Assembly: GCA_029257065.1 (NCBI GenBank)
Contig: JARIDA010000049.1
Coordinates: 1 to 49,346 of the forward strand
Length of the DNA stretch: 49,346 nucleotides
DNA from: Tissierellaceae bacterium
GTDB lineage: Bacteria; Bacillota; Clostridia; Tissierellales; Tissierellaceae
Direction of reading: 5' to 3'
Both the position numbers and the translations under genes were made by a program. Below, in pieces: positions 9,138 to 19,352 of the stretch (position 1 is its first letter; each line of letters opens with the position of its first letter). A model generated the notes under the pieces. It searched no databases and was not told the DNA's origin. It saw only the letters and a list, made by a program, of their open reading frames with translations.

Positions 9138-11162
9138 ATGAAAGTAGAAGATATTTTAATAGCAGTAGCTATTATAGGAATGGTTATAATAATTATTATA
9201 CCAATACCAAATATATTAATAGATTTTTTACTTAGTTTAAATATAGCATTGTCAATCCTCATATTGTTAATATCCATGTATTCAGAAGATGCTTTGAATA
9301 TTACAATATTTCCATCACTATTATTAATTACAACGCTATTTAGATTATCCCTTAATCTATCTACAACTAAAGGGATTTTATTAGATGGTGATACAGGTAA
9401 GGTAGTTGAGGCGTTTGGAAACTTTGTAATAGGAGGAAATGCTGTTGTAGGTTTTGTTATATTCTTTATAATTGTTTTAGTTAACTTTATAGTAATAACA
9501 AAGGGTGCAGAGAGAGTTGCTGAAGTAGCAGCAAGATTTACTTTAGATGCTATGCCAGGTAAACAAATGGCCATAGATGCTGATTTAAACTCTGGGTTAA
9601 TTACAGAAGAGGATGCTAGGAAAAGACGTAAGGATGTTCAACAATATGCAGATTTTTATGGAGCAATGGATGGTGCCACAAAGTTTGTTAAGGGAGATGC
9701 TATTGCAGGAATTATAATTACTTTTATAAATGTTGGAGCTGGTTTTTTAATAGGTGTAGTTAGTTTAGGAATGGACTTTAACGAAGCTTTAGCTAGATAT
9801 ACACTATTGACAGTAGGTGACGGGTTAGTTGGACAGATACCTGCATTATTAATATCTACAGCAACGGGTTTAGTTGTTACAAGATCTGCTTCTGAAGCAA
9901 ATCTTGGTGAGGATTTTAGGATTCAAATATTTGGAGCGAACTCTACCTTACTTTATATTGTTGGTGGATTTGTAATATCACTAGGTGTTTTTACTCCTTT
10001 ACCACTTGTAATTAATGTATTGATAGGATCTATATTTATATTCTTAGCATATACAGCTAAAGAAGTTGTAGAAGAGGTTGATGATGAATTGGTAGAATCC
10101 ACTCCAGCTGAAGAAATTAGAAAACCAGAAAATGTTTTAAATTTATTAAGTGTTGATGATATAGAATTGGAATTTGGATATGGCCTAATACCACTGGCAG
10201 ACGTTAGTCAAGGTGGTGACCTTTTAGATAGAATAGTTATGATAAGAAGACAAATTGCCATGGAGTTAGGTTTAGTTGTTCCAATTGTTAGACTTAGAGA
10301 TAATATTCAATTGAATCCAAATGAATATATTATAAAAATAAAAGGTGTTCAAGTTTCAACGGGTGAAGTGTATTTTGATCATTATATGGCAATGGATTCT
10401 GGAATGGGAACAGGAGAAATAGAAGGAATAGATACTGTTGAGCCAGCCTTTGGATTACCAGCAAAATGGATTACGGAGAAAGAACGTGAGAAAGCTGAGG
10501 TTTATGGATATACTGTAGTAGATCCTCCTTCAGTTATAGCAACACATTTAACAGAAATTATAAAAGAAAGAGCTTATGAACTTATTGGAAGGCAAGATGT
10601 TAAAACTTTAATTGATAATATTAAAGAGGAGTATCCTGCTGTAGTAGAAGAAGTAGTTCCTAAGGTATTTTCATTAGGAGAGGTCCAAAAAGTTTTATCT
10701 AATTTATTAAGAGAACAAATTAGCATTAGAGATATGGTAACTATATTAGAAACATTAGCAGACTATGGAAATATAACAAATGATACTGATCTGTTAACTG
10801 AATATGTGCGTCAAAAATTATCAGGATATATTACAAGTAAACATGTAGTGAATGGAAATATTAAAGTAGTAACACTTAGTAACGAAATTGAGGAATTGAT
10901 AATGAATTCTATAAATAAAACAGAAACAGGGTCCTATTTATCTTTAGATCCTAATAATGTACAAAAAATTCTAAATAATACATTTAAAGCTTTGGAAAAC
11001 CTTACATCAATAGGAGAACAACCAATAATTTTAACGGCTCCTATAGTTAGATTTTATTTCAAGAAATTAACAGAGCAAATGACCAGGGATATCATAGTGC
11101 TATCTTATAATGAAGTTGATTCGTCTGTAGAAGTTCAATCTGTAGGAGTGGTGAATATATAA
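9138..11162 (+). CDS. flhA: Flagellar biosynthesis protein FlhA
   Basis: 'RVAEVAARFTLDAMPGKQMAIDADLNSGLITEEDARKRR' FHIPEP signature; second ATG at 9138 better spaced from SD AGGAGG. Confidence 0.97.
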   Translation: MKVEDILIAVAIIGMVIIIIIPIPNILIDFLLSLNIALSILILLISMYSEDALNITIFPSLLLITTLFRLSLNLSTTKGILLDGDTGKVVEAFGNFVIGGNAVVGFVIFFIIVLVNFIVITKGAERVAEVAARFTLDAMPGKQMAIDADLNSGLITEEDARKRRKDVQQYADFYGAMDGATKFVKGDAIAGIIITFINVGAGFLIGVVSLGMDFNEALARYTLLTVGDGLVGQIPALLISTATGLVVTRSASEANLGEDFRIQIFGANSTLLYIVGGFVISLGVFTPLPLVINVLIGSIFIFLAYTAKEVVEEVDDELVESTPAEEIRKPENVLNLLSVDDIELEFGYGLIPLADVSQGGDLLDRIVMIRRQIAMELGLVVPIVRLRDNIQLNPNEYIIKIKGVQVSTGEVYFDHYMAMDSGMGTGEIEGIDTVEPAFGLPAKWITEKEREKAEVYGYTVVDPPSVIATHLTEIIKERAYELIGRQDVKTLIDNIKEEYPAVVEEVVPKVFSLGEVQKVLSNLLREQISIRDMVTILETLADYGNITNDTDLLTEYVRQKLSGYITSKHVVNGNIKVVTLSNEIEELIMNSINKTETGSYLSLDPNNVQKILNNTFKALENLTSIGEQPIILTAPIVRFYFKKLTEQMTRDIIVLSYNEVDSSVEVQSVGVVNI

Positions 11163-12238
11163 TGAAAATAAAAAAATATACAGGAGATACAATTCAGGAT
11201 GCTATGGATAAATTGAAAGAAGATTTGGGACCTAATGCTGTGGTCTTAAATAGCAGAGTAATAAAATCTGAAGGCTTTTTTCGTTTTTTTAAAAAACCTA
11301 AATTTGAAATAACTGCAGCTTATGAAGAAAAAGAAATAATGGAGGTTGAACCAGTTAAAACAAATTATGAAAATTCAAGTATCGAAGATATTAAAGGTGA
11401 TTTAAGTGAACTTAAAAGTATAATAGAAAAATTATCCTGGGATAAAGATAAAGTTGAATTACCTGAGGAGATAAGAATTTACCACAGAATAATGGTTGAA
11501 AATGGAGTTGACTACAATATAGCATATGCAGTTTTAAAAGATATTGAAAAAAATGATATAGTTGGTTGTGATAAAATTGAAATTAAAGAAATTGTTAAAA
11601 ATAAGATAAAAAATATTATGGGTGAATCAGAAGTACTAACGGTGGGGGACGATCAAGAAGTTGTTTTTTTCATAGGACCCACTGGAGTTGGTAAAACAAC
11701 AAGTTTATCGAAGATAGCTGCAAGTTTAGTTTTAGAGGAAAAATATGAGGTTGGACTTATAACATCTGACACTTATAGAGTCGGAGCTGTTGATCAATTA
11801 AAAATATATAGTGAAATTTTGAACTTACCATTGGAAGTTGTTTACAATGAATCTGATTTTAATGAAGCATTTTCTAAAATGAAGGATAAAGATGTCATAT
11901 TAGTTGATACAGCAGGTAGAAATCATAATAATTATGAACAAACAGAGGATCTGAAGAATATATTAAATACAAAAAGAAATAAACAGATATACTTACTCTT
12001 AAATGCAACTTCTGATATAAGAGTATTAGAAACACTAGTTCAAAGATATAATTTTATGGAAGATTATAAAATTGTTATAACTAAAATAGATGAATCTAAT
12101 AATTATGGAAGTATATTAAATATTAAATATATATTTGACAAAGAAATTATTTATTACACTATAGGCCAAAATGTTCCAGAAGATATAAGAGTTTTAGATG
12201 CAGACAAATTGGCTGATCGTTTGATCAAGGAGAGATAA
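11162..12238 (+). CDS. flhF: Flagellar SRP-like GTPase FlhF
   Basis: 'FIGPTGVGKTTSLSKIAA', 'DTYRVGAVDQLKIYSEIL', 'VDTAGRN'. Confidence 0.95.
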   Translation: MKIKKYTGDTIQDAMDKLKEDLGPNAVVLNSRVIKSEGFFRFFKKPKFEITAAYEEKEIMEVEPVKTNYENSSIEDIKGDLSELKSIIEKLSWDKDKVELPEEIRIYHRIMVENGVDYNIAYAVLKDIEKNDIVGCDKIEIKEIVKNKIKNIMGESEVLTVGDDQEVVFFIGPTGVGKTTSLSKIAASLVLEEKYEVGLITSDTYRVGAVDQLKIYSEILNLPLEVVYNESDFNEAFSKMKDKDVILVDTAGRNHNNYEQTEDLKNILNTKRNKQIYLLLNATSDIRVLETLVQRYNFMEDYKIVITKIDESNNYGSILNIKYIFDKEIIYYTIGQNVPEDIRVLDADKLADRLIKER

Positions 12239-12239
12239 G

Positions 12240-13151
12240 ATGGATCAAGCTAAAAAATTAAGAGAGATAATGGAAAATAAAAAAAACTTATCTAAAAACA
12301 ATAAAAATATAGAGATAGAGAATATTGAAGGTGAAGTAAAAAAGGCTAAAGTATTATCTGTATCTAGTGGAAAAGGTGGAGTTGGGAAAACTAATTTTTC
12401 TATAAATTATTCAATTGCACTAAGAGAACTAGGAAATAAAGTTTTAATATTAGATGCGGATATAGGACTTAGTAATGTTGAGATATTATCTGGTGCAGAT
12501 ATAAAATATAATATCTCAGATCTTATATTTTCAAATAAAAAAATAGAAGATGTATTAAGTGAAGGACCAAAAGGAGTTAAAATCATATCTGGTGGATCTG
12601 GTTTAAAAGAATTAGCCTTATTTGATAAAGCTAACTTTCCCAAAATAATAAGTTTCTTAAATGAATTACAATTATTATTTGACTATATAATAATTGACAC
12701 TGGAGCAGGCATCTCATCAAGTGTTATAGATTTTATACTTGCAAGTGATGAAGTTATTATCATAAGTACACCAGACCCAACATCAGTAATGGATGCTTAT
12801 GTTCTAATAAAGTCTTTAAGTATAAAAAATTATAGTGGACAAATAAATGTTGTCTCTAATTTTGTTAGAAATAGTGCTGAAGGTTTTCACATTTTCAATA
12901 AATTAGATAATGCAGCAAAAGAATTTTTAAAATTTAAGATTAATTATTTAGGGTATATGTTAGAAGACAAGTTGGTAAATACATCAGTTAGAAATCAATT
13001 ACCTTTTATAGTTAGCAATCCAAATAGAAAAATATCAAAGCAAATTTTTCATATGGCTAACACCACTATACAGGAAAACGAATTTAAAAAAGAACAGTTA
13101 GAATCTAAAAGTTTTGGTCAAAGGATAATTAATTTGTTTTTTGGAGAATAA
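12240..13151 (+). CDS. flhG: MinD-like ATPase FlhG (YlxH)
   Basis: Deviant Walker A 'SSGKGGVGKTNFSINYSIAL'; follows flhF. Confidence 0.94.
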   Translation: MDQAKKLREIMENKKNLSKNNKNIEIENIEGEVKKAKVLSVSSGKGGVGKTNFSINYSIALRELGNKVLILDADIGLSNVEILSGADIKYNISDLIFSNKKIEDVLSEGPKGVKIISGGSGLKELALFDKANFPKIISFLNELQLLFDYIIIDTGAGISSSVIDFILASDEVIIISTPDPTSVMDAYVLIKSLSIKNYSGQINVVSNFVRNSAEGFHIFNKLDNAAKEFLKFKINYLGYMLEDKLVNTSVRNQLPFIVSNPNRKISKQIFHMANTTIQENEFKKEQLESKSFGQRIINLFFGE

Positions 13152-13211
13152 ATTAAATTAATCTCTAATGAAAGATGATTTGGCTATGGAGTTATATAAA
13201 GGGATGATAGA

Positions 13212-14144
13212 ATGTTTAATGTACTTATTATAGATGATAGCTTTTTAACAATTGAGGATTATGAAGAGACACTTAAAAAATATAGAGAAGTGAAAATAAT
13301 AGAGAAGATTAATGGACTGAAAAGAGTTGAGGATATATTAAAACAAAACAAAATAAATTTAATCTCTTTTAACATTCAATCCCCGGTGAAAAAAGATGTA
13401 AAAAAAATAAAGTTTATAAGTGAAAGAGATAAAATACCTTTAATTTTTTCAGGCAAGATTGACAAAGATTCAAGGAAACTTAGTTTAGTAGAGAAAAAAA
13501 GCACTATGATTAAAAGCTATATTTATAGACAAAAAGAATCAAGAAGAAATGAAAAACCTTCCTTAGTAATTATTGGAAGTTCAACAGGTGGGCCTAGGGC
13601 ACTACAAGAAATAATACCTAAATTGCCAAATAATTTAAATGCTATTATTTTAATAGTCCAACATATGCCAGCCGTATTTACTGCATCATTAGCAGATAGA
13701 TTAAATATGACTTCGGCTATAAATGTTAAAGAAGCTAAAGATAATGAAAGATTGTTGTTTGGCCATGCATATATAGCTCCGGGAGATTTTCATATGAAAA
13801 TTAAAAGAAATCGAAATGGCTATATTGTTGACTTGAATCAAAAAGATAAAATTAAAGGACTTAGACCTGCTGTAGATGTACTTATGAAATCAGTGGCAAA
13901 GGATAATGATTATGATAAAATGGGGATTATATTAACTGGAATGGGTACTGATGGTGCGGAAGGCGTTATAGATATGAAAAAAGCAGGATCTTATAATATA
14001 ATACAAGATGAAGATAGTTGTGTTATATATGGAATGCCTCGAGCTGCTTATGAAACCGAATGTATAGATGAAATAGTAAAGTTAGATGAAATAGCTGAAA
14101 AAATATTATTAAGAGTGGGGTGCAAAAATGGATTTAGATATTAA
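13212..14144 (+). CDS. cheB: Chemotaxis methylesterase CheB with degenerate receiver domain
   Basis: 'IIGSSTGGPRALQEIIPKLP', 'IVQHMPAVFTASLADRL', 'AYIAPGDFHM', 'ILTGMGTDGAEG' catalytic domain; N-terminal receiver lacks the phosphoacceptor Asp (see findings). Confidence 0.93.
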   Translation: MFNVLIIDDSFLTIEDYEETLKKYREVKIIEKINGLKRVEDILKQNKINLISFNIQSPVKKDVKKIKFISERDKIPLIFSGKIDKDSRKLSLVEKKSTMIKSYIYRQKESRRNEKPSLVIIGSSTGGPRALQEIIPKLPNNLNAIILIVQHMPAVFTASLADRLNMTSAINVKEAKDNERLLFGHAYIAPGDFHMKIKRNRNGYIVDLNQKDKIKGLRPAVDVLMKSVAKDNDYDKMGIILTGMGTDGAEGVIDMKKAGSYNIIQDEDSCVIYGMPRAAYETECIDEIVKLDEIAEKILLRVGCKNGFRY

Positions 14145-16101
14145 TCAATATATTGGAATTTTTGTTGAGGAGTCAAAGGAACATTTACAAATAATGAATG
14201 ATACTTTATTAGAGTTAGAAAAGAATCCATCGGACTTAGGTTATATAAATGAGATATTTAGAGTCGCTCATACATTGAAGGGTATGACAGGAACTATGGG
14301 ATTTGAACATATGGCTAACTTAACTCATGAGATGGAAAACTTATTGGAAGCAGCTAGAAGTGAAGAAATCGAAATGACATCTGAGATGATAGATTTACTA
14401 TTTGAGTGTTTTGACTCATTAGATGCATCAGTTGAAAATGTAATCTCAGAAGGAAAAGAAATAGAAGAAGATAATATAGAATTAATTAATAAGATATTAA
14501 GTTTTTTAGGTAAAGAAAAACAAGTTAAACCTTCTACAGACAAAGTAGAGATAGAAGTGGACAACTATATATTGGATGCAATAGATAAGATAGATGAAGG
14601 GACAAATGTTTATAATGTAACTATAACTTTGGAAAAAGAATGTATGCTAAAATCTGCCAGAGCTTTTATTATATTTAATGAATTAGAAGAATTGGGAGAG
14701 GTAATTTATTCAAAACCAACAGTTGAAGATATTGAAGATGAGAAATTTGATTTGGATTTCTTTGTAATATTTTTAACTCCAGAAGATAGAGAGTTTTTAC
14801 AAAAAAGATTATCTTCGATTTCTGAAGTAGAAAATGTAAAGATAGAGAACTTCAATATTGAAGAATACAAAGAGAAAGAAGTAAATATAATAGAAAATAT
14901 TGAAGAATCTAGTGAAGAGAATAAAAATAAAGAAGAAAAAGAAACTACCATATCCACAATTAGAAAAACTGTAAGAGTTGATATAGATAGACTTGATAAT
15001 TTAATGAATTTAGTTAGTGAGCTTATAATAATAAAAACTAGGATGGAAGGTCTAGAAGATGCGGTAGCTACTCCGGAAATGTCTGATACAATAGAATACT
15101 TAGAGAGAATAACTACAAATCTTCATGATGCTGTTATGAAAGTTAGAATGGTAGCTATAGAAAGAGTATTTAACAGATTTCCTAGACTTATTAGAGATTT
15201 ATCCAGAGAATTAGATAAAGAAATAGATTTAGAAATGTCTGGTGAAGAAACTGAAGTTGATAGAACAATAATAGATGAAATAGGTGATCCATTAATTCAT
15301 TTGATTCGTAATTCCTTAGACCATGGAATTGAATTACCTGAAGAAAGAGTTGAAATGGGTAAAGATAAAAGGGGAACTGTTGAATTAAGGGCATATCCAG
15401 ACGGAAACAATGTTGTTATAGAAGTAGCTGATGATGGTAAAGGAATTGATTATAAAGTAATTAGAGATAAAGCAATAGAAAAAGGAATAATAAAACAACA
15501 AGAAGCAGAGAATATGTCCCCAGAAGAATGCATACAATTATTGTTTGAAGCAGGATTTAGTACCTCTGAAGAAGTTTCAGATGTATCAGGTAGAGGTGTA
15601 GGTCTAGATGTAGTTAGAAGTAAAATCGAGTCTATAAATGGTAATATAGAAATAGATACAGAAGTAGGAAAGGGCAGTAGATTTATAATAAGAATACCTT
15701 TAACATTAGCTATAATTCAAGCATTAATGATTAAATTAAAGGATGAAATATTTGCATTGCCACTAAGTTCTATTTCAGAAATAACAACAATAAACACAGA
15801 GGATATAAGAAATATACAAGGACAAGATATATATGTTTATAGGGGAAATACAATACCGGTTATTAGATTAAGAGAAGTTTTAGAAATTGATATGGAAAAT
15901 GAAAAAGAAGAATTAGTATTTGTAGTTGTAAATAAAGGAGATAGACAAGCAGGATTTGTAGTTGATGATCTGATAGGACAACAAGAAATAGTGATAAAAA
16001 ACTTAGGAACTTATTTAAATAGTGTTAAATATATAGCAGGTGCAACTATATTAGGTGATGGAAGTATTTCACTAATAGTAGATGTAAATTCATTAATATA
16101 G
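14128..16101 (+). CDS. cheA: Chemotaxis histidine kinase CheA
   Basis: HPt 'FRVAHTLKGMTGTMGF', kinase 'LIRNSLDHGIELPEER', 'GRGVGLDVVRSKIE', CheW-like C-terminus. Confidence 0.97.
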   Translation: MDLDINQYIGIFVEESKEHLQIMNDTLLELEKNPSDLGYINEIFRVAHTLKGMTGTMGFEHMANLTHEMENLLEAARSEEIEMTSEMIDLLFECFDSLDASVENVISEGKEIEEDNIELINKILSFLGKEKQVKPSTDKVEIEVDNYILDAIDKIDEGTNVYNVTITLEKECMLKSARAFIIFNELEELGEVIYSKPTVEDIEDEKFDLDFFVIFLTPEDREFLQKRLSSISEVENVKIENFNIEEYKEKEVNIIENIEESSEENKNKEEKETTISTIRKTVRVDIDRLDNLMNLVSELIIIKTRMEGLEDAVATPEMSDTIEYLERITTNLHDAVMKVRMVAIERVFNRFPRLIRDLSRELDKEIDLEMSGEETEVDRTIIDEIGDPLIHLIRNSLDHGIELPEERVEMGKDKRGTVELRAYPDGNNVVIEVADDGKGIDYKVIRDKAIEKGIIKQQEAENMSPEECIQLLFEAGFSTSEEVSDVSGRGVGLDVVRSKIESINGNIEIDTEVGKGSRFIIRIPLTLAIIQALMIKLKDEIFALPLSSISEITTINTEDIRNIQGQDIYVYRGNTIPVIRLREVLEIDMENEKEELVFVVVNKGDRQAGFVVDDLIGQQEIVIKNLGTYLNSVKYIAGATILGDGSISLIVDVNSLI

Positions 16102-16112
16102 GAGGATATAGT

Positions 16113-16541
16113 ATGGGATCGAAAAATAATATGTATGTAACATTTAAAATAGAAAAAGAATATTATGGTATAATAATTGACAATGTTATTGCTATTGAAA
16201 AAATGCAATCAAGAACTAGGATTCCTAACAGTGCAGATTATATAGATGGTGTTATTAATCTGAGAGGGGAAGTAATAGCATTAATAAATTTAAGGAAAAG
16301 ACTAAATATGGATCCAAGAGATATTGATAACGATACTAGAATTATTATTATTAATTACAATGATATTAAAGCTGGTATAATTGTAGACTCGTCTTCAGAG
16401 GTTATAGAAATCAATGATGATAAAATAGATAATCCACCGGTATCTGATGAAAATGAAGGGTTAGAGTATGTTAAAGGCATTGGAAAATCTGATCATGGAA
16501 TAATTACTTTATTGGATTTAGACAGATTGTTTGAACAGTAA
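16113..16541 (+). CDS. cheW: Chemotaxis adaptor CheW
   Basis: CheW fold, 'YIDGVINLRGEVIALINLRKRL'. Confidence 0.95.
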   Translation: MGSKNNMYVTFKIEKEYYGIIIDNVIAIEKMQSRTRIPNSADYIDGVINLRGEVIALINLRKRLNMDPRDIDNDTRIIIINYNDIKAGIIVDSSSEVIEINDDKIDNPPVSDENEGLEYVKGIGKSDHGIITLLDLDRLFEQ

Positions 16542-16563
16542 TAATTAAGGAGGTTAGCACAGA

Positions 16564-17178
16564 GTGGATTTAGATGTAGAGAAGTTAAATGACCATATGT
16601 TAGATATTTTAAAGGAAATAGGGAATATAGGAGCAGGTAATGCTGCTACAGCCCTAGCATCTATGATAGATACTAAGGTAGATATGGAAGTTCCAAATGT
16701 AATGGTATTGGAATTCGATGATGTATCTACTATATTAGGTGGGGAAGAAAACTTAGTGGTAGGAATATATTTTGAGTTAAGTGGAGATATTACTGGAAAT
16801 ATGATGTTTGCATTAGACTTAGATTCATCAAAAAACCTTAGTGATATATTGTATACTAGAGAACGCTTAGAAAAAGAATTAGATGAAATGGATATGTCTG
16901 TATTGTCTGAAATAGGAAATATATTGGCATCATCCTACGCTAATTCTTTAGCTCAACTTACAGGACTAGATATATTTATATCTATACCCTCTATTGCTAT
17001 TGATATGTCTGCTGCAATATTAAGTGTTCCAGCAATCCAATTTGGATTGATAGCAGACCATGCCCTAATGATTGAAACAGTATTCAAAGAGGGTAAGGAC
17101 AGAGTTTCTGGTAACTTTTTCCTATTACCAGAACTAGAATCATTTAAGAAGATATTAATATCGTTAGGAGTAGTATAG
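16564..17178 (+). CDS. cheC: CheY-P phosphatase CheC (GTG start)
   Basis: 'LKEIGNIGAGNAATALASMI' and 'LSEIGNILASSYANSLAQLTG' active-site helices. Confidence 0.94.
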   Translation: MDLDVEKLNDHMLDILKEIGNIGAGNAATALASMIDTKVDMEVPNVMVLEFDDVSTILGGEENLVVGIYFELSGDITGNMMFALDLDSSKNLSDILYTRERLEKELDEMDMSVLSEIGNILASSYANSLAQLTGLDIFISIPSIAIDMSAAILSVPAIQFGLIADHALMIETVFKEGKDRVSGNFFLLPELESFKKILISLGVV

Positions 17179-17180
17179 AT

Positions 17181-17669
17181 ATGGATGGAAAAGTTATTAA
17201 GGTAGGAATGTCTGATTTAAATGTAGCTAAAACACCTGATACACTGACTACATTAGGTCTTGGTTCATGTGTAGGAATAGCTTTATATGATAGTAGAAGG
17301 AAAATTGCTGGATTAGCTCATGCAATGTTACCCTCTAGTGAGGAGATAGAAAACAATAAAAACAAAGCAAAATTTGTGGATACAAGCATAGATGAATTAA
17401 TTATAGAAATGAAAAAAATAGGTGCTAGTAATATAGGTATTACTGCAAAGTTAGCTGGTGGGTCGCAAATGTTTAAATTTAACTCTAATAGTGATGTTCT
17501 TAGAATAGGGGAAAGAAACGTTATTGCAGCAAAAGAAAAGTTAAAAAAATTAAATATAAGAGTAATTGCTGAAGATACAGGTGGGAATTTTGGTCGAACT
17601 ATCATATTTGATCCAAAGGATGGTTCATTACATATAAGAACGATAGGACACGGAGAAAAGACAGTATAG
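17181..17669 (+). CDS. cheD: Chemoreceptor glutamine deamidase CheD
   Basis: 'LGLGSCVGIALYDSRRKIAGLAHAMLP', 'KLAGGSQMF', 'GNFGRTIIFDPKDG'. Confidence 0.95.
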   Translation: MDGKVIKVGMSDLNVAKTPDTLTTLGLGSCVGIALYDSRRKIAGLAHAMLPSSEEIENNKNKAKFVDTSIDELIIEMKKIGASNIGITAKLAGGSQMFKFNSNSDVLRIGERNVIAAKEKLKKLNIRVIAEDTGGNFGRTIIFDPKDGSLHIRTIGHGEKTV

Positions 17670-17687
17670 TTTCTATGGAGGTAAGAT

Positions 17688-18431
17688 ATGAATATAGACC
17701 ATATTTGGAAAAAGTATAAATCTACGAAAAACCCAGATTTGAAAAACAAATTGATAGAAAATTATGTAGATTTGGTGAGAATTGTTGCAGGTAGAATGTA
17801 TAATTTTTATGGTAGTAAGATTGAATTTGATGACTTACTAGGATATGGAGTTTTGGGTTTAATTGATAGTATTGACAAGTTCGAACTAGATAGAGATGTT
17901 AAGTTTGAAACTTATGCACAAATAAGAATACGTGGAGAGATAATAGATAATATAAGAAAAACTGATTGGGTGCCAAGATTATTACGGAAAAAAGCAAAAG
18001 AGATTAAAGATGTGACCTATAAATTAGAGAATAAATTAAACAGAAAACCTAGTAATAGTGAAATAGCAGCTGAATTAGAAATTTCTTTGACAGAATTAGA
18101 AAAAAACTTATCTGATATGGTAGGATTAAACATGTCTTCTCTTGAAGATATGCTAATTGACTCAGGAGACTATATAATGGATAATTCAAAATCAAATATA
18201 AAAACACCAGAAGAAATTTATGAAGAGAAAAATATGAAAAAATTATTGTCCGATTCCATTGATGAATTAAAAGAGAGAGAAAAGCTAGTAATTTCTCTAT
18301 ATTACTATGAAGAGTTGAATTATAAAGAAATAGGAGATATTTTAGATTTGTCAGAATCTAGAATCTCTCAAATACATGGGAAAGCTATAAAAGATATGAA
18401 AAAGAGCTTGGAAAATAAAGACGTTCTTTAA
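17688..18431 (+). CDS. sigD: Flagellar/motility sigma factor SigD (FliA, sigma-28)
   Basis: Regions 2-4 recognisable: 'FDDLLGYGVLGLIDSIDKFELDRDVKFETYAQIRIRGEIIDNIRKTDWVPR', 'LNYKEIGDILDLSESRISQIHGKAI'. Confidence 0.95.
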   Translation: MNIDHIWKKYKSTKNPDLKNKLIENYVDLVRIVAGRMYNFYGSKIEFDDLLGYGVLGLIDSIDKFELDRDVKFETYAQIRIRGEIIDNIRKTDWVPRLLRKKAKEIKDVTYKLENKLNRKPSNSEIAAELEISLTELEKNLSDMVGLNMSSLEDMLIDSGDYIMDNSKSNIKTPEEIYEEKNMKKLLSDSIDELKEREKLVISLYYYEELNYKEIGDILDLSESRISQIHGKAIKDMKKSLENKDVL

Positions 18432-18465
18432 AATTTGATAATTTATAATAAAAGGAAGTGATATT

Positions 18466-18780
18466 ATGTCTTTGAAGCCAATTGATAATAGTGTCGCATT
18501 ACCTAGATCTCAAGAAGTGTCTAAATTAAGACAGGATGAAATATCAAAAAATAAAAATATCACAGATAATAATTTTATTAAAATAGATAAAAATGCTATA
18601 GAAAACCAAAAGAAAGTAATAGAGACCAAAGAAACAGAATATAACAAAATAGGTGGGGAGGAGTCTAGACAAAAGTCAAGAGATTCTAAAAAAGAGAATA
18701 AAGATAAAAAAGACTCTGAAAATAAAGATGAAGATGAAAATAATCCTTATATAGGAAAAAATATAGATATAAGGATATAA
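18466..18780 (+). CDS. Small charged Lys/Glu-rich hypothetical protein, flagellar operon-linked
   Basis: Open frame, SD AAAGGAAGTG; low-complexity composition; operonic position. Confidence 0.6.
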   Translation: MSLKPIDNSVALPRSQEVSKLRQDEISKNKNITDNNFIKIDKNAIENQKKVIETKETEYNKIGGEESRQKSRDSKKENKDKKDSENKDEDENNPYIGKNIDIRI

Positions 18781-18794
18781 GTATGAGGTGGAAT

Positions 18795-19241
18795 ATGCTC
18801 AATATAGTATTAAATATAATAGGTATAATTATAATATTTTATTCGATAATAACTTTAAAAAGTGAAAAAAAAAGAGTTGATGAAATAAAAAATACTTCGG
18901 AAAAAGTAGAGCATGATTTTCCAGAAGATAAACTTGAAAAATTTAGTAAAATATTGGAAAGAAAAGAAGAAAAAATAGATATTGAGAAAAATATAGAAGA
19001 AAATCAGGATTTTAATATTAGCTTAACAAAAAATATGGATAATCTAGAAAACAAAAGTGAGATAGAATATGTTGGGTATACAAGTATAGTTAAGGATGCT
19101 AGGGGAACTAGTAGGGTTAATTATAGTAATAATGAAATATTAGAGCTTAAGAAAAAAGGTTATGAAAAAATCGATATAGCTAGAAAAACTGGAAGAAGTA
19201 TTCGTGAGATTGAAGTTATATTGAAACTATATAAAGAATAA
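18795..19241 (+). CDS. SwrB/YlxL-like (DUF6115-type) membrane-anchored protein
   Basis: N-terminal TM, linker, C-terminal helix-turn-helix-like 'NNEILELKKKGYEKIDIARKTGRSIREIEVILKLYKE'; downstream of sigD as in Bacillus. ATG at 18795 is better spaced from SD GAGGTGG than 18783. Confidence 0.7.
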   Translation: MLNIVLNIIGIIIIFYSIITLKSEKKRVDEIKNTSEKVEHDFPEDKLEKFSKILERKEEKIDIEKNIEENQDFNISLTKNMDNLENKSEIEYVGYTSIVKDARGTSRVNYSNNEILELKKKGYEKIDIARKTGRSIREIEVILKLYKE

Positions 19242-19249
19242 TTTAATCC

Positions 19250-19278
19250 TTGATTATATATTTGCACTGTGTTATACT
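19250..19278 (+). promoter_or_regulatory. Sigma-A-type promoter for rpsB-tsf
   Basis: TTGATT - 17 nt - TATACT, about 100 nt upstream of rpsB. Confidence 0.75.
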
Positions 19279-19295
19279 ATTTAAGTGATTACACA

Positions 19296-19352
19296 CATCT
19301 TATGAAATTTAGGAGAGTGCCAATTTGGTTTCTTAGATTTAAGATTAAGATG
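19296..19352 (+). promoter_or_regulatory. Candidate structured rpsB (S2) leader
   Basis: Closing stem CATCTTA (19296-19302)/TAAGATG (19346-19352) enclosing a further GAAATT/AATTTGGTTTC pairing in the 5'UTR. Confidence 0.35.

Noticed and set aside
9092-9574. Antisense ORF of 160 aa opposite flhA
   Set aside because: Hydrophobic, low-complexity mirror of a highly conserved TM-encoding region; no RBS or motif; the + strand gene is certain.
13168-13233. 21-codon ORF MKDDLAMELYKGMIECLMYLL in the flhG-cheB gap, considered as a remnant of a pilZ/ycgR gene or a leader peptide
   Set aside because: No SD upstream and too short to assign; it overlaps the cheB start in another frame.
17318-17749. Antisense ORF of 143 aa opposite cheD/sigD
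   Set aside because: Phe/Ile/Ser-rich complement of AT-rich coding sequence; no recognisable domain.
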